A stretch of 64,000 nt of DNA, from positions 265,801-329,800 of the IMG/VR virus record IMGVR_UViG_3300028840_008160. The stretch is one strand, 5' to 3'. The stretch comes from a virus. The translations under genes were made by a program, and so were the position numbers. A model generated the notes under the pieces. It saw nothing but the letters and a program-made list of their open reading frames with translations, did not search any database and was not told the DNA's origin. Positions within the stretch are counted from its first letter, which is position 1, and each line of letters opens with the position of its first letter. Of this stretch, positions 25,423 to 33,816 are shown one piece after another.

Positions 25423-25753
25423 TGATGGCAAAATTGTTGTTATTTCGCAACCGACCCATGTGACAATTTCGTGGTACGTTGGTAGTGGTTTTGTTGAAAG
25501 AGCAACGGTAAGCGCAGATTTAGTGGATCAATGGTGGATTAATAGAGTGTTAGTTCAACCAGAAAGTAATCGTGGGCTTGGCATTGGAAGTCATTTACTT
25601 AAAATGTTGAAAGAAGAAGTCAAAAAACAAGGTGGAACAAAAATAGTTGTGGCACCTGGTGGATATGATCAAAATAAGGATCGTCAAGTTAGATTTTACA
25701 AAAAACATAATTTTATTGAATATGAGCAAGGGAGTTATATTTGTTTTCTGTGA
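25412..25753 (+). CDS. GNAT-family N-acetyltransferase
   Basis: 113 aa, GTG start overlapping the gene before. The acetyl-CoA motif is clear: INRVLVQPESNRGLGIGSHL (V-x-P-x-x-R-x-x-G-x-G), then helix, I-V-V-A-P-G and RQVRFYKKHNFIEYE. Short for the family (usually ~150 aa), lacking the first strands. Substrate unknown; phage GNATs can modify host proteins. Confidence 0.85.
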   Translation: MKIDDGKIVVISQPTHVTISWYVGSGFVERATVSADLVDQWWINRVLVQPESNRGLGIGSHLLKMLKEEVKKQGGTKIVVAPGGYDQNKDRQVRFYKKHNFIEYEQGSYICFL

Positions 25754-26403
25754 TTTCCGACCCAAAGAGTAAATTTATTGCTCAAAAGATTGTAAAAACA
25801 GTTAATGACTGCAGATTAAGAAATTTGCCGGCAGAAAAGATTGTATTGACAAAAAAAGTGTTCAATGATTTGAGTCATGATGAAGACTATTTTGCTGGCT
25901 TTGACATATCTGACAATCAAGAATATCTTTTTGGTGTGAATGTTTGCGTTGTTAGCGACGGTAGGTGTCAAGTAATTGCACCAACACAGTTTGGACGACA
26001 AACATTCGACATACAGTGTAGCAAAAAAGACTTTTTCGTTCATACTATACGGCAAAATCTTTATGTTCGTACTATATCTCGATCAGGGGCAGTAAGTAAT
26101 GTATCACCGGCTGAAGAACGAGCAATTGAGCTTCTTCGAGAGATGATTACAGAAGCAGAATTTCGAAGATACCTTAAATATGGTTTCATTCTTGTTCAGG
26201 CACAAAGTAGTCGAATATATCAAGTGTTTAGAGAAGCAAGACACATAAAAGTTTGGCTGAATGGTAAATGTATTGAAGAAATTTGCGTGCGATTGAACGA
26301 ACTGCCTCAAACTGATTACGTAGTGGCTTTCAAAGTTATGATTGAGACAGATGAAATTGAGTTCAGACAATTAGGAAATTTATATAGGTTGGCAGCTTCA
26401 TGA
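25750..26403 (+). CDS. REMITE-domain paralogue B
   Basis: 217 aa from a GTG that overlaps the previous stop (GTGA); a TTG at 25741 is the alternative. C-terminal ~100 residues are the shared domain: ELLREMITEAEFRRYLKYGF, Y-Q-V-F-R, V-W-L-N-G-K, E-E-I-C-V-R-L, Q-T-D-Y-V-V-A-F-K and QLGNLYRLA. The N-terminal ~110 residues resemble the start of paralogue C in layout only. Coupled to the alpha-CTD-like gene by ATGA. Confidence 0.7.
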   Translation: MISDPKSKFIAQKIVKTVNDCRLRNLPAEKIVLTKKVFNDLSHDEDYFAGFDISDNQEYLFGVNVCVVSDGRCQVIAPTQFGRQTFDIQCSKKDFFVHTIRQNLYVRTISRSGAVSNVSPAEERAIELLREMITEAEFRRYLKYGFILVQAQSSRIYQVFREARHIKVWLNGKCIEEICVRLNELPQTDYVVAFKVMIETDEIEFRQLGNLYRLAAS

Positions 26404-26870
26404 GATTAACACAAAAACGACTAGATTTTTTAACGACATTTGTTAGAGACAGATCGTACTCTGTACGATTAAGCAATTGTTTAGAGAACTTTTTGTTTAT
26501 GATTGATGTGTTATTGTATTCACAATCAGAGTTACGCAAATTACCGAATTTTGGTGTAGTAGCTGAAGAAGAATTGAAGCAAGATTTCAAAAATCACGGA
26601 TTGAGTTTACGAACAATATTTAGTAAAGCACAGATGTTAAGAATTCGACAGGTTAGATTTGAGAAAGTACTTCATACACCATGCATCAAATATTGGCGAT
26701 TTTTTGATAGAGTGCTTGAGCGTTTAATACCAAAAGATTGCAAAGATAGAGAAATATTCAAAAAACTACTTGTGAGAAAAATGTGTCATAAATGGGCGCA
26801 TGTAAAAGGTGAAAAAAAACGACAGCAAATTATAGAACTTATGAGGTTTGCAAAGTTGGAACACAATTAG
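26400..26870 (+). CDS. RNA polymerase alpha-CTD-like protein
   Basis: 156 aa. Residues ~20-71 read like the C-terminal domain of bacterial RNA polymerase alpha: YSVRLSNCLENFLFMI, S-E-L-R-K-L-P-N-F-G, E-E-E-L-K, NHGLSLR. Compare the family pattern S-V-R-x-x-N-C-L ... E-L-L-x-x-x-N-F-G-x-x-S-L-x-E-I ... G-L-x-L. The last ~85 residues are basic and helical. It could bind promoter DNA or sigma/activator surfaces and redirect transcription (inference). The alternative is a generic helix-hairpin-helix DNA-binding protein. Confidence 0.7.
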   Translation: MRLTQKRLDFLTTFVRDRSYSVRLSNCLENFLFMIDVLLYSQSELRKLPNFGVVAEEELKQDFKNHGLSLRTIFSKAQMLRIRQVRFEKVLHTPCIKYWRFFDRVLERLIPKDCKDREIFKKLLVRKMCHKWAHVKGEKKRQQIIELMRFAKLEHN

Positions 26871-26953
26871 TTCAAGAGATTGAAGAATTGAGATGGTCTT
26901 GTGAATAGATATTTTATATTTTCAGTAATCAATATACAGCATAAGGTTGCGTA

Positions 26954-27175
26954 ATGAGAATTGATTCAATAAGAACTCAACACTTGCATACACTTACTGC
27001 TTATAATCAAGCGAGAGGCTGAGCTATTGCCGCGTTAAGTCAACGCTTAGTTGAATTGCATAGAAAAGCGTCTGAGACAAATGATCCTATACTTATAAAA
27101 ATTATTAGCAAAATTGAGACAAGAAAGCCATTAACAAATAATCAAATTCAATTTGCTTTTGACCAATTAAAGTGA
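26954..27175 (+). pseudogene. Small helical gene with an in-frame TGA
   Basis: From ATG 26954 the frame reads 22 codons (T-Q-H-L-H-T-L-T-A-Y-N-Q), meets TGA at 27020-27022, and stays open for 50 further codons to 27175. The start resembles the 52-aa gene at 14742. TGA is the commonest stop here, so this is more likely a nonsense mutation than readthrough. Confidence 0.45.
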
Positions 27176-27480
27176 AGGTTTATATGTTTCACATTTTAGA
27201 ATGGTGGCAATTCAATTTAGCTTTACAAATTGAACTTGACCGTCAAAATGATTTTAAAGAACTTTGTATTGATAAAGCAGAAATTTTAGATTGTTTAAAA
27301 AGAGCAAATAAAAGTATTGATGAGATTAAAAGAATCAAATCAAGTTGTCCGTTATTGAGACAACAATCAAATAAGCGTATTCGCCAATTAAAATCTTTGT
27401 CTCGCAAATTCCGCGGCCAGCTCAGACAAGTACAACAGATGCTGAGCAATTACGATCGCTATGGTGAAATAAATCCATAG
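27172..27480 (+). CDS. Basic coiled-coil protein (102 aa)
   Basis: GTG overlaps the preceding TGA; an ATG at 27184 is the alternative. Short hydrophobic start (FHILEWWQFNLAL), then a long basic helix rich in Leu/Lys/Arg. Unknown. Confidence 0.5.
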   Translation: MKVYMFHILEWWQFNLALQIELDRQNDFKELCIDKAEILDCLKRANKSIDEIKRIKSSCPLLRQQSNKRIRQLKSLSRKFRGQLRQVQQMLSNYDRYGEINP

Positions 27481-27614
27481 TCCTGCCTGCTTATCTAAAT
27501 CGTAAATGTGTTGAAAAAATTTAAAAAAAATGTACTATAGAAGTGTATTTTTGACAAAGAGTTATTATTATGAAGAGTGATAAAAGAACAACAAAAGAAA
27601 AGTAGGAGGAAGTG

Positions 27615-28004
27615 ATGGCTATTTGTATATCATACAACAGCATTCCTTCATTAGATGAAACAGTTAAAAGAGTTCAAGTTAGTGAAGATGGTTATGTAAT
27701 GTGGGTTACATTATCAAGCGGAAAACAACTCGTTTCTCGTTTTTTTGACACTAATGAATGGCCTAAAGTTAGACGGCATCTTGCACCGCATGTGATTGTT
27801 GATGATGAAAATGTGCCTAATTTTGAACCTGACGCTGGCAAATATTACTGGGCTAAAAATAAACATGAATCAGTATGGCGAGTTTGGTATATCGGATTGG
27901 ATCCAGATGACAACAAATGGGTTCATCAAATAGATATTAAACCATTAAGATTAGATGATATGGATTTAAGTGAATATGATATTAAAGAAGCAAAGCCATG
28001 TTAA
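27615..28004 (+). CDS. Unknown protein, 129 aa
   Basis: AGGAGG before the ATG. Contains YNSIPSLDETVKRVQVSEDG, then W-V-T-L-S-S-G-K, and an acidic C-terminus; beta-rich. Precedes the AAA+ ATPase by 9 bases and may be its partner. Confidence 0.6.
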   Translation: MAICISYNSIPSLDETVKRVQVSEDGYVMWVTLSSGKQLVSRFFDTNEWPKVRRHLAPHVIVDDENVPNFEPDAGKYYWAKNKHESVWRVWYIGLDPDDNKWVHQIDIKPLRLDDMDLSEYDIKEAKPC

Positions 28005-28013
28005 GGAAAATAT

Positions 28014-29663
28014 ATGTATAATGAACCGAAAGCAGATTGCAGTTTAACAGCAGGATACAGATCTTTAGTAGTTAATCCTAAGAATCCTCTATATCATCTG
28101 TTTAATTTTATTGCAAAAGAATATGCAAATGATACAGAGAAATTATTGAAACATTTTACAGGTTTACTTGCGCTAAGTATAGATACGGGTGTGATTAAGA
28201 ATAAAAATTTGCGTGTTGCTGTTAAATTTTTGAAATTTGGAGTAACTGGTTCAATTTTTGGATCTGAATTTATAATGCACATTCGCAATTATATTCATGA
28301 TCAGAAAAGTATGAAAGCTGATCCATTCAAAAAACGTATGATAAAAGCTTCAAAACTGCTCGAAATAAAAGAAGAAGATGCAATGTATGCTAATTTACCT
28401 CACGCTGAAGTAAATATGAGTACAGAATTTGCTATGTGGTTCGTGAATAGACCTCAAACATACAAAGTCAGAATCAAGGGTTATTACAATATGCAATCTC
28501 TTGAAGAAATAACAAAAGAATTAGAATTTGAACCAGGTCGAACTACAGAAGTTGCAATCATATTTGAAATAAACAAAGAATTTTTTATATGGGACCTTGT
28601 TTTTAAGACTGGTATTTTAGGAATATCAGGAGTATCATCATCATATTTTGTAGGCAAGATGATAAATGAAGATAAAGTTAATGACATTCGAAAGGCTATG
28701 TTGTTTGATTTTGCTCAAAGCTTAAACTATAAAGAAAATACTATTTGGTTTGATGGTTGGGGAGGATTATATTCTAAACCGCGCCGCGTTGTTTTGGAAC
28801 AAATTAATCAGTTTGACACAACAAGACTTATTACTGAAATTGAAGCAGTACTCGAACATGGACGAAAACGAGCTTTTGCTTTTGTCGGCAAACAAGGCGT
28901 GGGAAAATCGTCAATTCTTAGATTAATTGAACAGAGATTAACAAAATATATGATTATACATCTTACGCCAGATGATTTTGAATATGCGTCTCGCATTCGA
29001 GATAGATTTGAAGTTACAAAACTTTTTCAACCATTAGTACTTATGATTGAAGATTTAGATGCTTGTGGTTTAAAAGAGAAAAAGAAAACTACTGGAGCGT
29101 TTCTTGATTGTATTGATGAAGTTAATAAAGATTTGAATATAGTTATTTTAGTATCAATTAATGACACTGCATTGGTTCACCGCACAATTATCAATCGACC
29201 TGGGCGGTTCGATCGTGTGTTTGAAATTTTTCCGCCTAAAACAATTGATGAAGCATTATATGTAGTCAAATCAAAAATAAATGCAATCCAATCAAATTAT
29301 TGTGAACAAATGCAACCGAAATTGTTTGCTGACGATCCGACAAACATAAATAAAGTACTAGACAGATGTATTAAACAAGGATTTACGCAAGCTGAATTAA
29401 CAAATGCAATTGCAGAACAAGCACTTATAGAAATTGGTATTGATTTAAAATGTGGTTTGTTAGCCAAAACGTGGAATGATATTACTCATATTGAATTTGA
29501 ATCATATCTTGATAAAGCTGTAGATAGTCATATAGCTACAAGGACTGCTATCAAAAACTGCAATTTTCATGATACTGACCCTGATGACGATGACGAAGCC
29601 AAATGCGTAGACAAGCAGGCGTCTCCTGGTTATGGGGCAGTAGAAGCTATGTCTTCTAGTTAA
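28014..29663 (+). CDS. AAA+ ATPase (BCS1/FtsH-type core)
   Basis: 549 aa. The ATPase core lies in the C-terminal half: Walker A GKQGVGKS at ~291-298, Walker B V-L-M-I-E-D-L-D at ~340-347, sensor-1 VSINDT near 379, and the arginine-finger segment NRPGRFDRVFE near 395, as in classic AAA proteins. The ~285-residue N-terminal part is unrecognised and would select substrates; it has one hydrophobic stretch but no clear TM. No protease domain follows, so it is likely an unfoldase or remodelling chaperone. Ends 30 bases before a promoter motif. Confidence 0.88.
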   Translation: MYNEPKADCSLTAGYRSLVVNPKNPLYHLFNFIAKEYANDTEKLLKHFTGLLALSIDTGVIKNKNLRVAVKFLKFGVTGSIFGSEFIMHIRNYIHDQKSMKADPFKKRMIKASKLLEIKEEDAMYANLPHAEVNMSTEFAMWFVNRPQTYKVRIKGYYNMQSLEEITKELEFEPGRTTEVAIIFEINKEFFIWDLVFKTGILGISGVSSSYFVGKMINEDKVNDIRKAMLFDFAQSLNYKENTIWFDGWGGLYSKPRRVVLEQINQFDTTRLITEIEAVLEHGRKRAFAFVGKQGVGKSSILRLIEQRLTKYMIIHLTPDDFEYASRIRDRFEVTKLFQPLVLMIEDLDACGLKEKKKTTGAFLDCIDEVNKDLNIVILVSINDTALVHRTIINRPGRFDRVFEIFPPKTIDEALYVVKSKINAIQSNYCEQMQPKLFADDPTNINKVLDRCIKQGFTQAELTNAIAEQALIEIGIDLKCGLLAKTWNDITHIEFESYLDKAVDSHIATRTAIKNCNFHDTDPDDDDEAKCVDKQASPGYGAVEAMSSS

Positions 29664-29695
29664 TCTACGTTTTTAGATATGACTACTCTAACATG
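29662..29695 (+). promoter_or_regulatory. TGACTAC-CATG promoter motif at a start codon
   Basis: Upstream block CTACGTTTTTAG, core TGACTAC at 29680-29686, then 6 bases and the ATG of the next gene. No Shine-Dalgarno, fitting a leaderless message. Confidence 0.6.
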
Positions 29696-29986
29696 TCTGT
29701 TGTACCTAATTACATTGAATTCACTAATGAAGAGCTTGTTGATTTAAGTTATCGACTTCAAAATTCAAATTCAATTCATGCTAAACAACTTGCCAAAAAG
29801 ATTGATCGTTCGATAGGTCAATTTACTACGACAAATCTCCTTGGTTCACTAAATTCTTCATTTGAAGATCGTATTTGTAAAGATTTGATTTTTTTCATGT
29901 CGATAAACGACGTGGCAAAAATTGATGATAAAGAACCGTTTAAAACAATAGCATTGTGGAGATTACATTTAGGGAGACAACGTTGA
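29693..29986 (+). CDS. Unknown protein, 97 aa
   Basis: Start codon lies inside the TGACTAC-CATG motif with no Shine-Dalgarno. Helical; F-T-N-E-E-L-V-D-L-S-Y-R-L near the start. First gene of a coupled group of four reaching 31237. Confidence 0.6.
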   Translation: MSVVPNYIEFTNEELVDLSYRLQNSNSIHAKQLAKKIDRSIGQFTTTNLLGSLNSSFEDRICKDLIFFMSINDVAKIDDKEPFKTIALWRLHLGRQR

Positions 29987-30213
29987 TTCAAACAGCAATT
30001 TTGATTTTAAGTGGTTTAGCTATTTGGCTAGCGACGACAAAACAACCCGTTTATCGTTTGATTGGTGGTTGCATTGGTTTAATTGGTCAGTCATTTTGGC
30101 TGTATGAAACATTTGTTAAGATTCAATGGGGAATGTTTTTATTGAGTATATGGTTTTTGATCATATATGTGAAAACAATTATTGTGGCATGTAAAGACAG
30201 GAGGCAATCATGA
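29983..30213 (+). CDS. Small membrane protein (76 aa)
   Basis: TTG start after AGGGAG, overlapping the preceding TGA. Three hydrophobic segments separated by short loops (ILILSGLAIWLATT, GGCIGLIGQSFWLYETF, FLLSIWFLIIYV). The G-Q-x-x-W-x-x-x-E pattern recalls small phage membrane proteins of PnuC-like shape, but no assignment is possible. Confidence 0.65.
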   Translation: MIQTAILILSGLAIWLATTKQPVYRLIGGCIGLIGQSFWLYETFVKIQWGMFLLSIWFLIIYVKTIIVACKDRRQS

Positions 30214-30626
30214 GTGTTCCAGGGACATTTTCAGTGACAGAACTAGCAAATGCTAGAGCTGCTGTTATTGCTAGCATTGGCAAAGCTCGTCTTACTAAAG
30301 ATGGAAAAATGATTGGTAGTCCATTTATTACGTACACTGAACTTGCTGACAAAATGGGCTGGACAATTGACGATGAATGGGACGGCGATAGAATGGGATC
30401 ACTAGCTGGTCAAATTTCTGAACAAGAAATAAATATGGGCGGACCATTCATTGGTGCAGTTATTGTTAAAAAAGGTGAAATGCGACCTGGTATTGGGTTT
30501 TATCGATATGGTGCACATCTTAAAAGAATGCAAAAAGATGTCGATAAAGTTGACCCAAATGGCATTGAAGAAAACATTTTTTGGACGAAAGAAGTTATTG
30601 CTTCTGTTGAAAAATATGGCAGGTAA
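30210..30626 (+). CDS. Unknown protein, 138 aa
   Basis: AGGAGG ribosome site and ATGA overlap. Probably alpha/beta: YTELADKMGWTIDDEWDGDR reads like a helix-turn-helix segment, then F-I-G-A-V-I-V-K-K and M-R-P-G-I-G-F-Y. This order (a wHTH-like start, then a G-x-G-F-Y element) occurs in some phage proteins; no function known. Confidence 0.6.
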   Translation: MSVPGTFSVTELANARAAVIASIGKARLTKDGKMIGSPFITYTELADKMGWTIDDEWDGDRMGSLAGQISEQEINMGGPFIGAVIVKKGEMRPGIGFYRYGAHLKRMQKDVDKVDPNGIEENIFWTKEVIASVEKYGR

Positions 30627-30628
30627 TT

Positions 30629-31237
30629 ATGCCAGTAGTAACAGTTGATAAAGTTCGTTTTGTCGTACACTGGAAGTCTGAATGGATCGAAATACTAAGA
30701 TATATTGATGAGAATTTTAAGACACTTTCGGGTAATATTGATTGGAAAGCTGCTGAAAAAGTTGGTTTACTTTCTGGCTTTCCAAATGTGTCACTTAAAT
30801 ATATAAGTAGATATTGGTCGACGAAGAAAAGAAAAAGAGATAGAGTTCAACAATCATGTCGATCTGATAACACGCAGCGATTAAGTGTTCTACATAAAAA
30901 TGGAATTCCTAAACGTATACGTTTTCTATGGACAAGACAACAGCAAATTGTTCTTGATCGACTTGTGCGTCGACATAAAAGAAAGTCTGTTGTAGATTGG
31001 AAAGGCGTTTGGAACGATCCTCAAAGAAAAAAACTACCGACTCATTACACATTAGTTTCTTTACGTAAGTATTGGAACAGCACAAATCACATCGATTCAG
31101 ATTTGAACATTAAATCTTCTTTGGCTTGGCGTAAAGCAAATCCAGAACGATATCGACAGCATCAATTGAAAATTGCTCGACGTAGAAAGAATGAGAAAAA
31201 TGCGTTTCTGTATTCTCGAATGGAATATCGTCGTTAG
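30629..31237 (+). CDS. Myb/SANT-like DNA-binding protein
   Basis: 202 aa, very basic. Two similar ~50-residue units have the Trp spacing of Myb/SANT repeats. The first runs W-I-E-I-L-R-Y-I-D ... I-D-W-K-A ... Y-I-S-R-Y-W. The second runs W-T-R-Q-Q-Q-I-V-L-D ... V-D-W-K-G ... L-R-K-Y-W. The C-terminus is Arg/Lys-rich. It sits directly upstream of the 31240-31378 direct-repeat array, a candidate binding site (inference). Confidence 0.65.
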   Translation: MPVVTVDKVRFVVHWKSEWIEILRYIDENFKTLSGNIDWKAAEKVGLLSGFPNVSLKYISRYWSTKKRKRDRVQQSCRSDNTQRLSVLHKNGIPKRIRFLWTRQQQIVLDRLVRRHKRKSVVDWKGVWNDPQRKKLPTHYTLVSLRKYWNSTNHIDSDLNIKSSLAWRKANPERYRQHQLKIARRRKNEKNAFLYSRMEYRR

Positions 31238-31239
31238 GC

Positions 31240-31378
31240 GATTTCGCCATTGAGAAGCTTTATTTTCGTGCACTGAGAAGGTATTACTTCTTTTCGCCAC
31301 TGAGAAGCCTTATTTTCGCCTCTGAGAAGGTATTACTTCTTTTCGCCACTGAGAAGCCTTATTTTCGCCTCTGAGAAG
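31240..31378. repeat. Direct-repeat array, six TTCGCCnCTGAGAAG units
   Basis: Three units of ~49-50 bp, each made of two half-units, give six copies of a CGCCnCTGAGAAG core at about 31245, 31267, 31295, 31317, 31344 and 31366. Every second copy is followed by GTATTACTTCTTTT, forming a small hairpin with its GAGAAG and a T run. No spacer variation, so not CRISPR. May be operators, iterons or stacked weak terminators. Confidence 0.8.
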
Positions 31379-31528
31379 TCAATTAAAATACTAACCCTTC
31401 ACAATTAATTTATAATACGTTTAATATCAATAAGTTAGAAGCATTAATAGGATCATTTTGATGGGTTTTGGGCATGACTACAATAATAGGAAGCGTAGGT
31501 AATGCCACTTAACCAAACGGAGGTTAGC

Positions 31529-33682
31529 ATGAAGCTAACGAGTGCAATATGGATGGTCATCATTTTGATGACGGCGAGCGTAAGCTGGGCAGTCGACACC
31601 CAGAAATCAAAGTCGACGAACTATCCTCTATCTACCACACTCGAAACTGCCGATTCGAGTTGGGTGCTTCAACTCATACAAAATGAGTTGTATTGGGGAG
31701 TTCAGGAACTTGAATCTGGTGATTTTGTTGTCACAGCTACTAACGCAACGGTTGGTGGTTCATGGACGAAAGAATCATCATGGAATGGCAACACAGCACC
31801 AGAAGATTTTTTCAATGAATTATCAGCCGGTGTAAAAGAGGTTCGGTTTCTTCCGGTGGGCACCGATTCTGTTGTACTTGTCATTTCAGGTCCAGACAGC
31901 ACATACCTTTATAGACGTTATGCGACATATCAATCGGCACCGTACATCTGGACAAGAACTGCACTGAATGCAGTTTTTGACTCGCTTCAATATACTACAA
32001 TTCAAGGCGATACTATCATCCGGAATTATCCTAATGCTATAAGCGTTGATGTTCCCGGAATGACAATTATCAGCCGAAGTTTTGGAGTTGATATTTTTGG
32101 CAACGAATATTTTGTCGGCGAAATTGCTGGCAAAAAAGTATTTGCTAAAAATGAAGTTAGCTCAGGCAAGGTAATTTATTGGGAGTACGGAATCGACGTG
32201 CTTCCGATTTTTGATCCAACAAACATCTCTTATTTGATCGCTGGCCGCGGCGGAGTCGATAGCATCTACATCAATCATCCTGTGTATGTTGTCGAAGATA
32301 CCATTTATGTATCAGCATTGGCTGATACTCTTTTAAATGGCGATGACATTGTCAGGATTTATCATCCCATTACGATCATAGACGACAATCAAACAATTCA
32401 TCAGTCAGTGCCTATTGTTCCTGTCTTTTCAGATTGGATACGTTATTCTGGCGACACTACATATTTAGAAATCTCAGCTTCACCGGTAACAATTGGTGCA
32501 ACTTATCCTCTTCGATATCGAATCATCGATCGTTCCTCAAGCAATGACACTAGCCCATGGTTAATGGAAGATACGGTTTGCATGATGATCAAAGTCGTTA
32601 ATGATTCAATGAAGGTCACAGATATTGTCGACCAACAGGCCACTGAAAGTCAATCATTTTCGGTAAATGTAGTAGTATCAAATGGAATGTGGCCAGCTGT
32701 CGAATCTTTCACTGGACCAAGCTGGTTGACGATCAACAACTTCACAATTTCTGGAACGCCGACACATTCAGATGTTGGAGGAGAAGTTGTAGTCGCGATC
32801 TTAGACACAATGATTCAATATCGAGGCATTACTCATACTCAAGTTACTCAACGAGATACAGTTCGTTTCAACATTACTGTTGAATACCTGCCCAATGCAA
32901 TTCCGACCATATCAGTTACACAATCAGCTGATACCATTTATATAGATGAATCGTTAGCTTGCACAACACATGTTGCTGATGCTGATGGCGATCAGCTTAT
33001 TACAACTTATGGAATTGTTGCAAATGCTTCATTTACACAAAATAATGATTCATTATATATAGTAACATTTGGAACAACGGGTTCATACGCACTTATATTC
33101 AAAGTGAATGATGGAGAAGATTCGGCATCTGCGCAGATTGATATTGAAGTTATTGACAGACCAACTGTTAATATACCACCAGTTGTTGCTAACGACACTG
33201 TTAGAACGAAACTTGGCGACGGTGATTGGATTCGTAAAGTGATTCAAGCAACTGACGATGACAATGATCAATTGATGTATGATTTTGGTAACGGTTTTAC
33301 ATTGGATTCGACGTACGTATATGAAGTCATTGAGGCTGATACTTTTGATGTCGAAGTCAAAGTTACAGACGGTACAGACACCGTTACATGCATTTTGACT
33401 GTGATGATAGAAGATGTTCCAACAACTACAATAACAAATCTCAATCGCGTGCCTGCAAATGATTTTGCTAAATTACAAGGCTCACGCATTGATTATGGAA
33501 TCAAGTCAGCTGGGCAAATCAAAATTGTAGCAATTACTTTAGATGGTCGCATTGTTGCCAAAGTGAATGCTTACAAATCTGCCGGTTCATACTTTCTTGA
33601 CATTAATTCTTCGACACCGGTAATTGTTCAAGTGATTGTCGGTTCCATTCGTCAAATGATGAAGATCACAACGATCAAATAA
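31529..33682 (+). CDS. Secreted multi-domain protein with T9SS-like C-terminal domain
   Basis: 717 aa; start chosen at the ATG with GGAGG. Signal peptide of ~24 residues (MKLTSAIWMVIILMTASVSW). Residues ~355-640 hold cadherin/Ig-like beta domains with the marks PSWLTINNFTISGTPTHSD, VADADGDQL, VNDGEDSASA, TDDDNDQLMYDFG. The last ~80 residues (GIKSAGQIKIVAITLDGRIV, S-A-G-S-Y-F-L-D-I, V-Q-V-I-V) resemble the Por/type IX secretion sorting domain of Bacteroidota and Fibrobacterota. C/G at third positions is higher than in neighbours, suggesting recent transfer. Single transcription unit between the repeat array and a terminator. Confidence 0.75.
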   Translation: MKLTSAIWMVIILMTASVSWAVDTQKSKSTNYPLSTTLETADSSWVLQLIQNELYWGVQELESGDFVVTATNATVGGSWTKESSWNGNTAPEDFFNELSAGVKEVRFLPVGTDSVVLVISGPDSTYLYRRYATYQSAPYIWTRTALNAVFDSLQYTTIQGDTIIRNYPNAISVDVPGMTIISRSFGVDIFGNEYFVGEIAGKKVFAKNEVSSGKVIYWEYGIDVLPIFDPTNISYLIAGRGGVDSIYINHPVYVVEDTIYVSALADTLLNGDDIVRIYHPITIIDDNQTIHQSVPIVPVFSDWIRYSGDTTYLEISASPVTIGATYPLRYRIIDRSSSNDTSPWLMEDTVCMMIKVVNDSMKVTDIVDQQATESQSFSVNVVVSNGMWPAVESFTGPSWLTINNFTISGTPTHSDVGGEVVVAILDTMIQYRGITHTQVTQRDTVRFNITVEYLPNAIPTISVTQSADTIYIDESLACTTHVADADGDQLITTYGIVANASFTQNNDSLYIVTFGTTGSYALIFKVNDGEDSASAQIDIEVIDRPTVNIPPVVANDTVRTKLGDGDWIRKVIQATDDDNDQLMYDFGNGFTLDSTYVYEVIEADTFDVEVKVTDGTDTVTCILTVMIEDVPTTTITNLNRVPANDFAKLQGSRIDYGIKSAGQIKIVAITLDGRIVAKVNAYKSAGSYFLDINSSTPVIVQVIVGSIRQMMKITTIK

Positions 33683-33709
33683 AAATCCAGCAATCCATGC
33701 TGTGCTGGT

Positions 33710-33737
33710 GGGTGAGCTTTTTGCTCACCCTTTTTTT
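33710..33737 (+). terminator. Intrinsic terminator
   Basis: Perfect 8-bp stem GGGTGAGC/GCTCACCC, TTTTT loop and seven-T tail. Closes the secreted-protein unit. Confidence 0.92.
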
Positions 33738-33816
33738 GCGATTTGATACGGCCACATTTTGAGGTTCTCCTTGTTTGATAAGTTCACAAATATGATACTT
33801 TAAAAAGGGAGATATT

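Noticed and set aside
31240-31378. CRISPR array
   Set aside because: The repeats are nearly contiguous with no variable spacers of constant length, and no cas genes are nearby.
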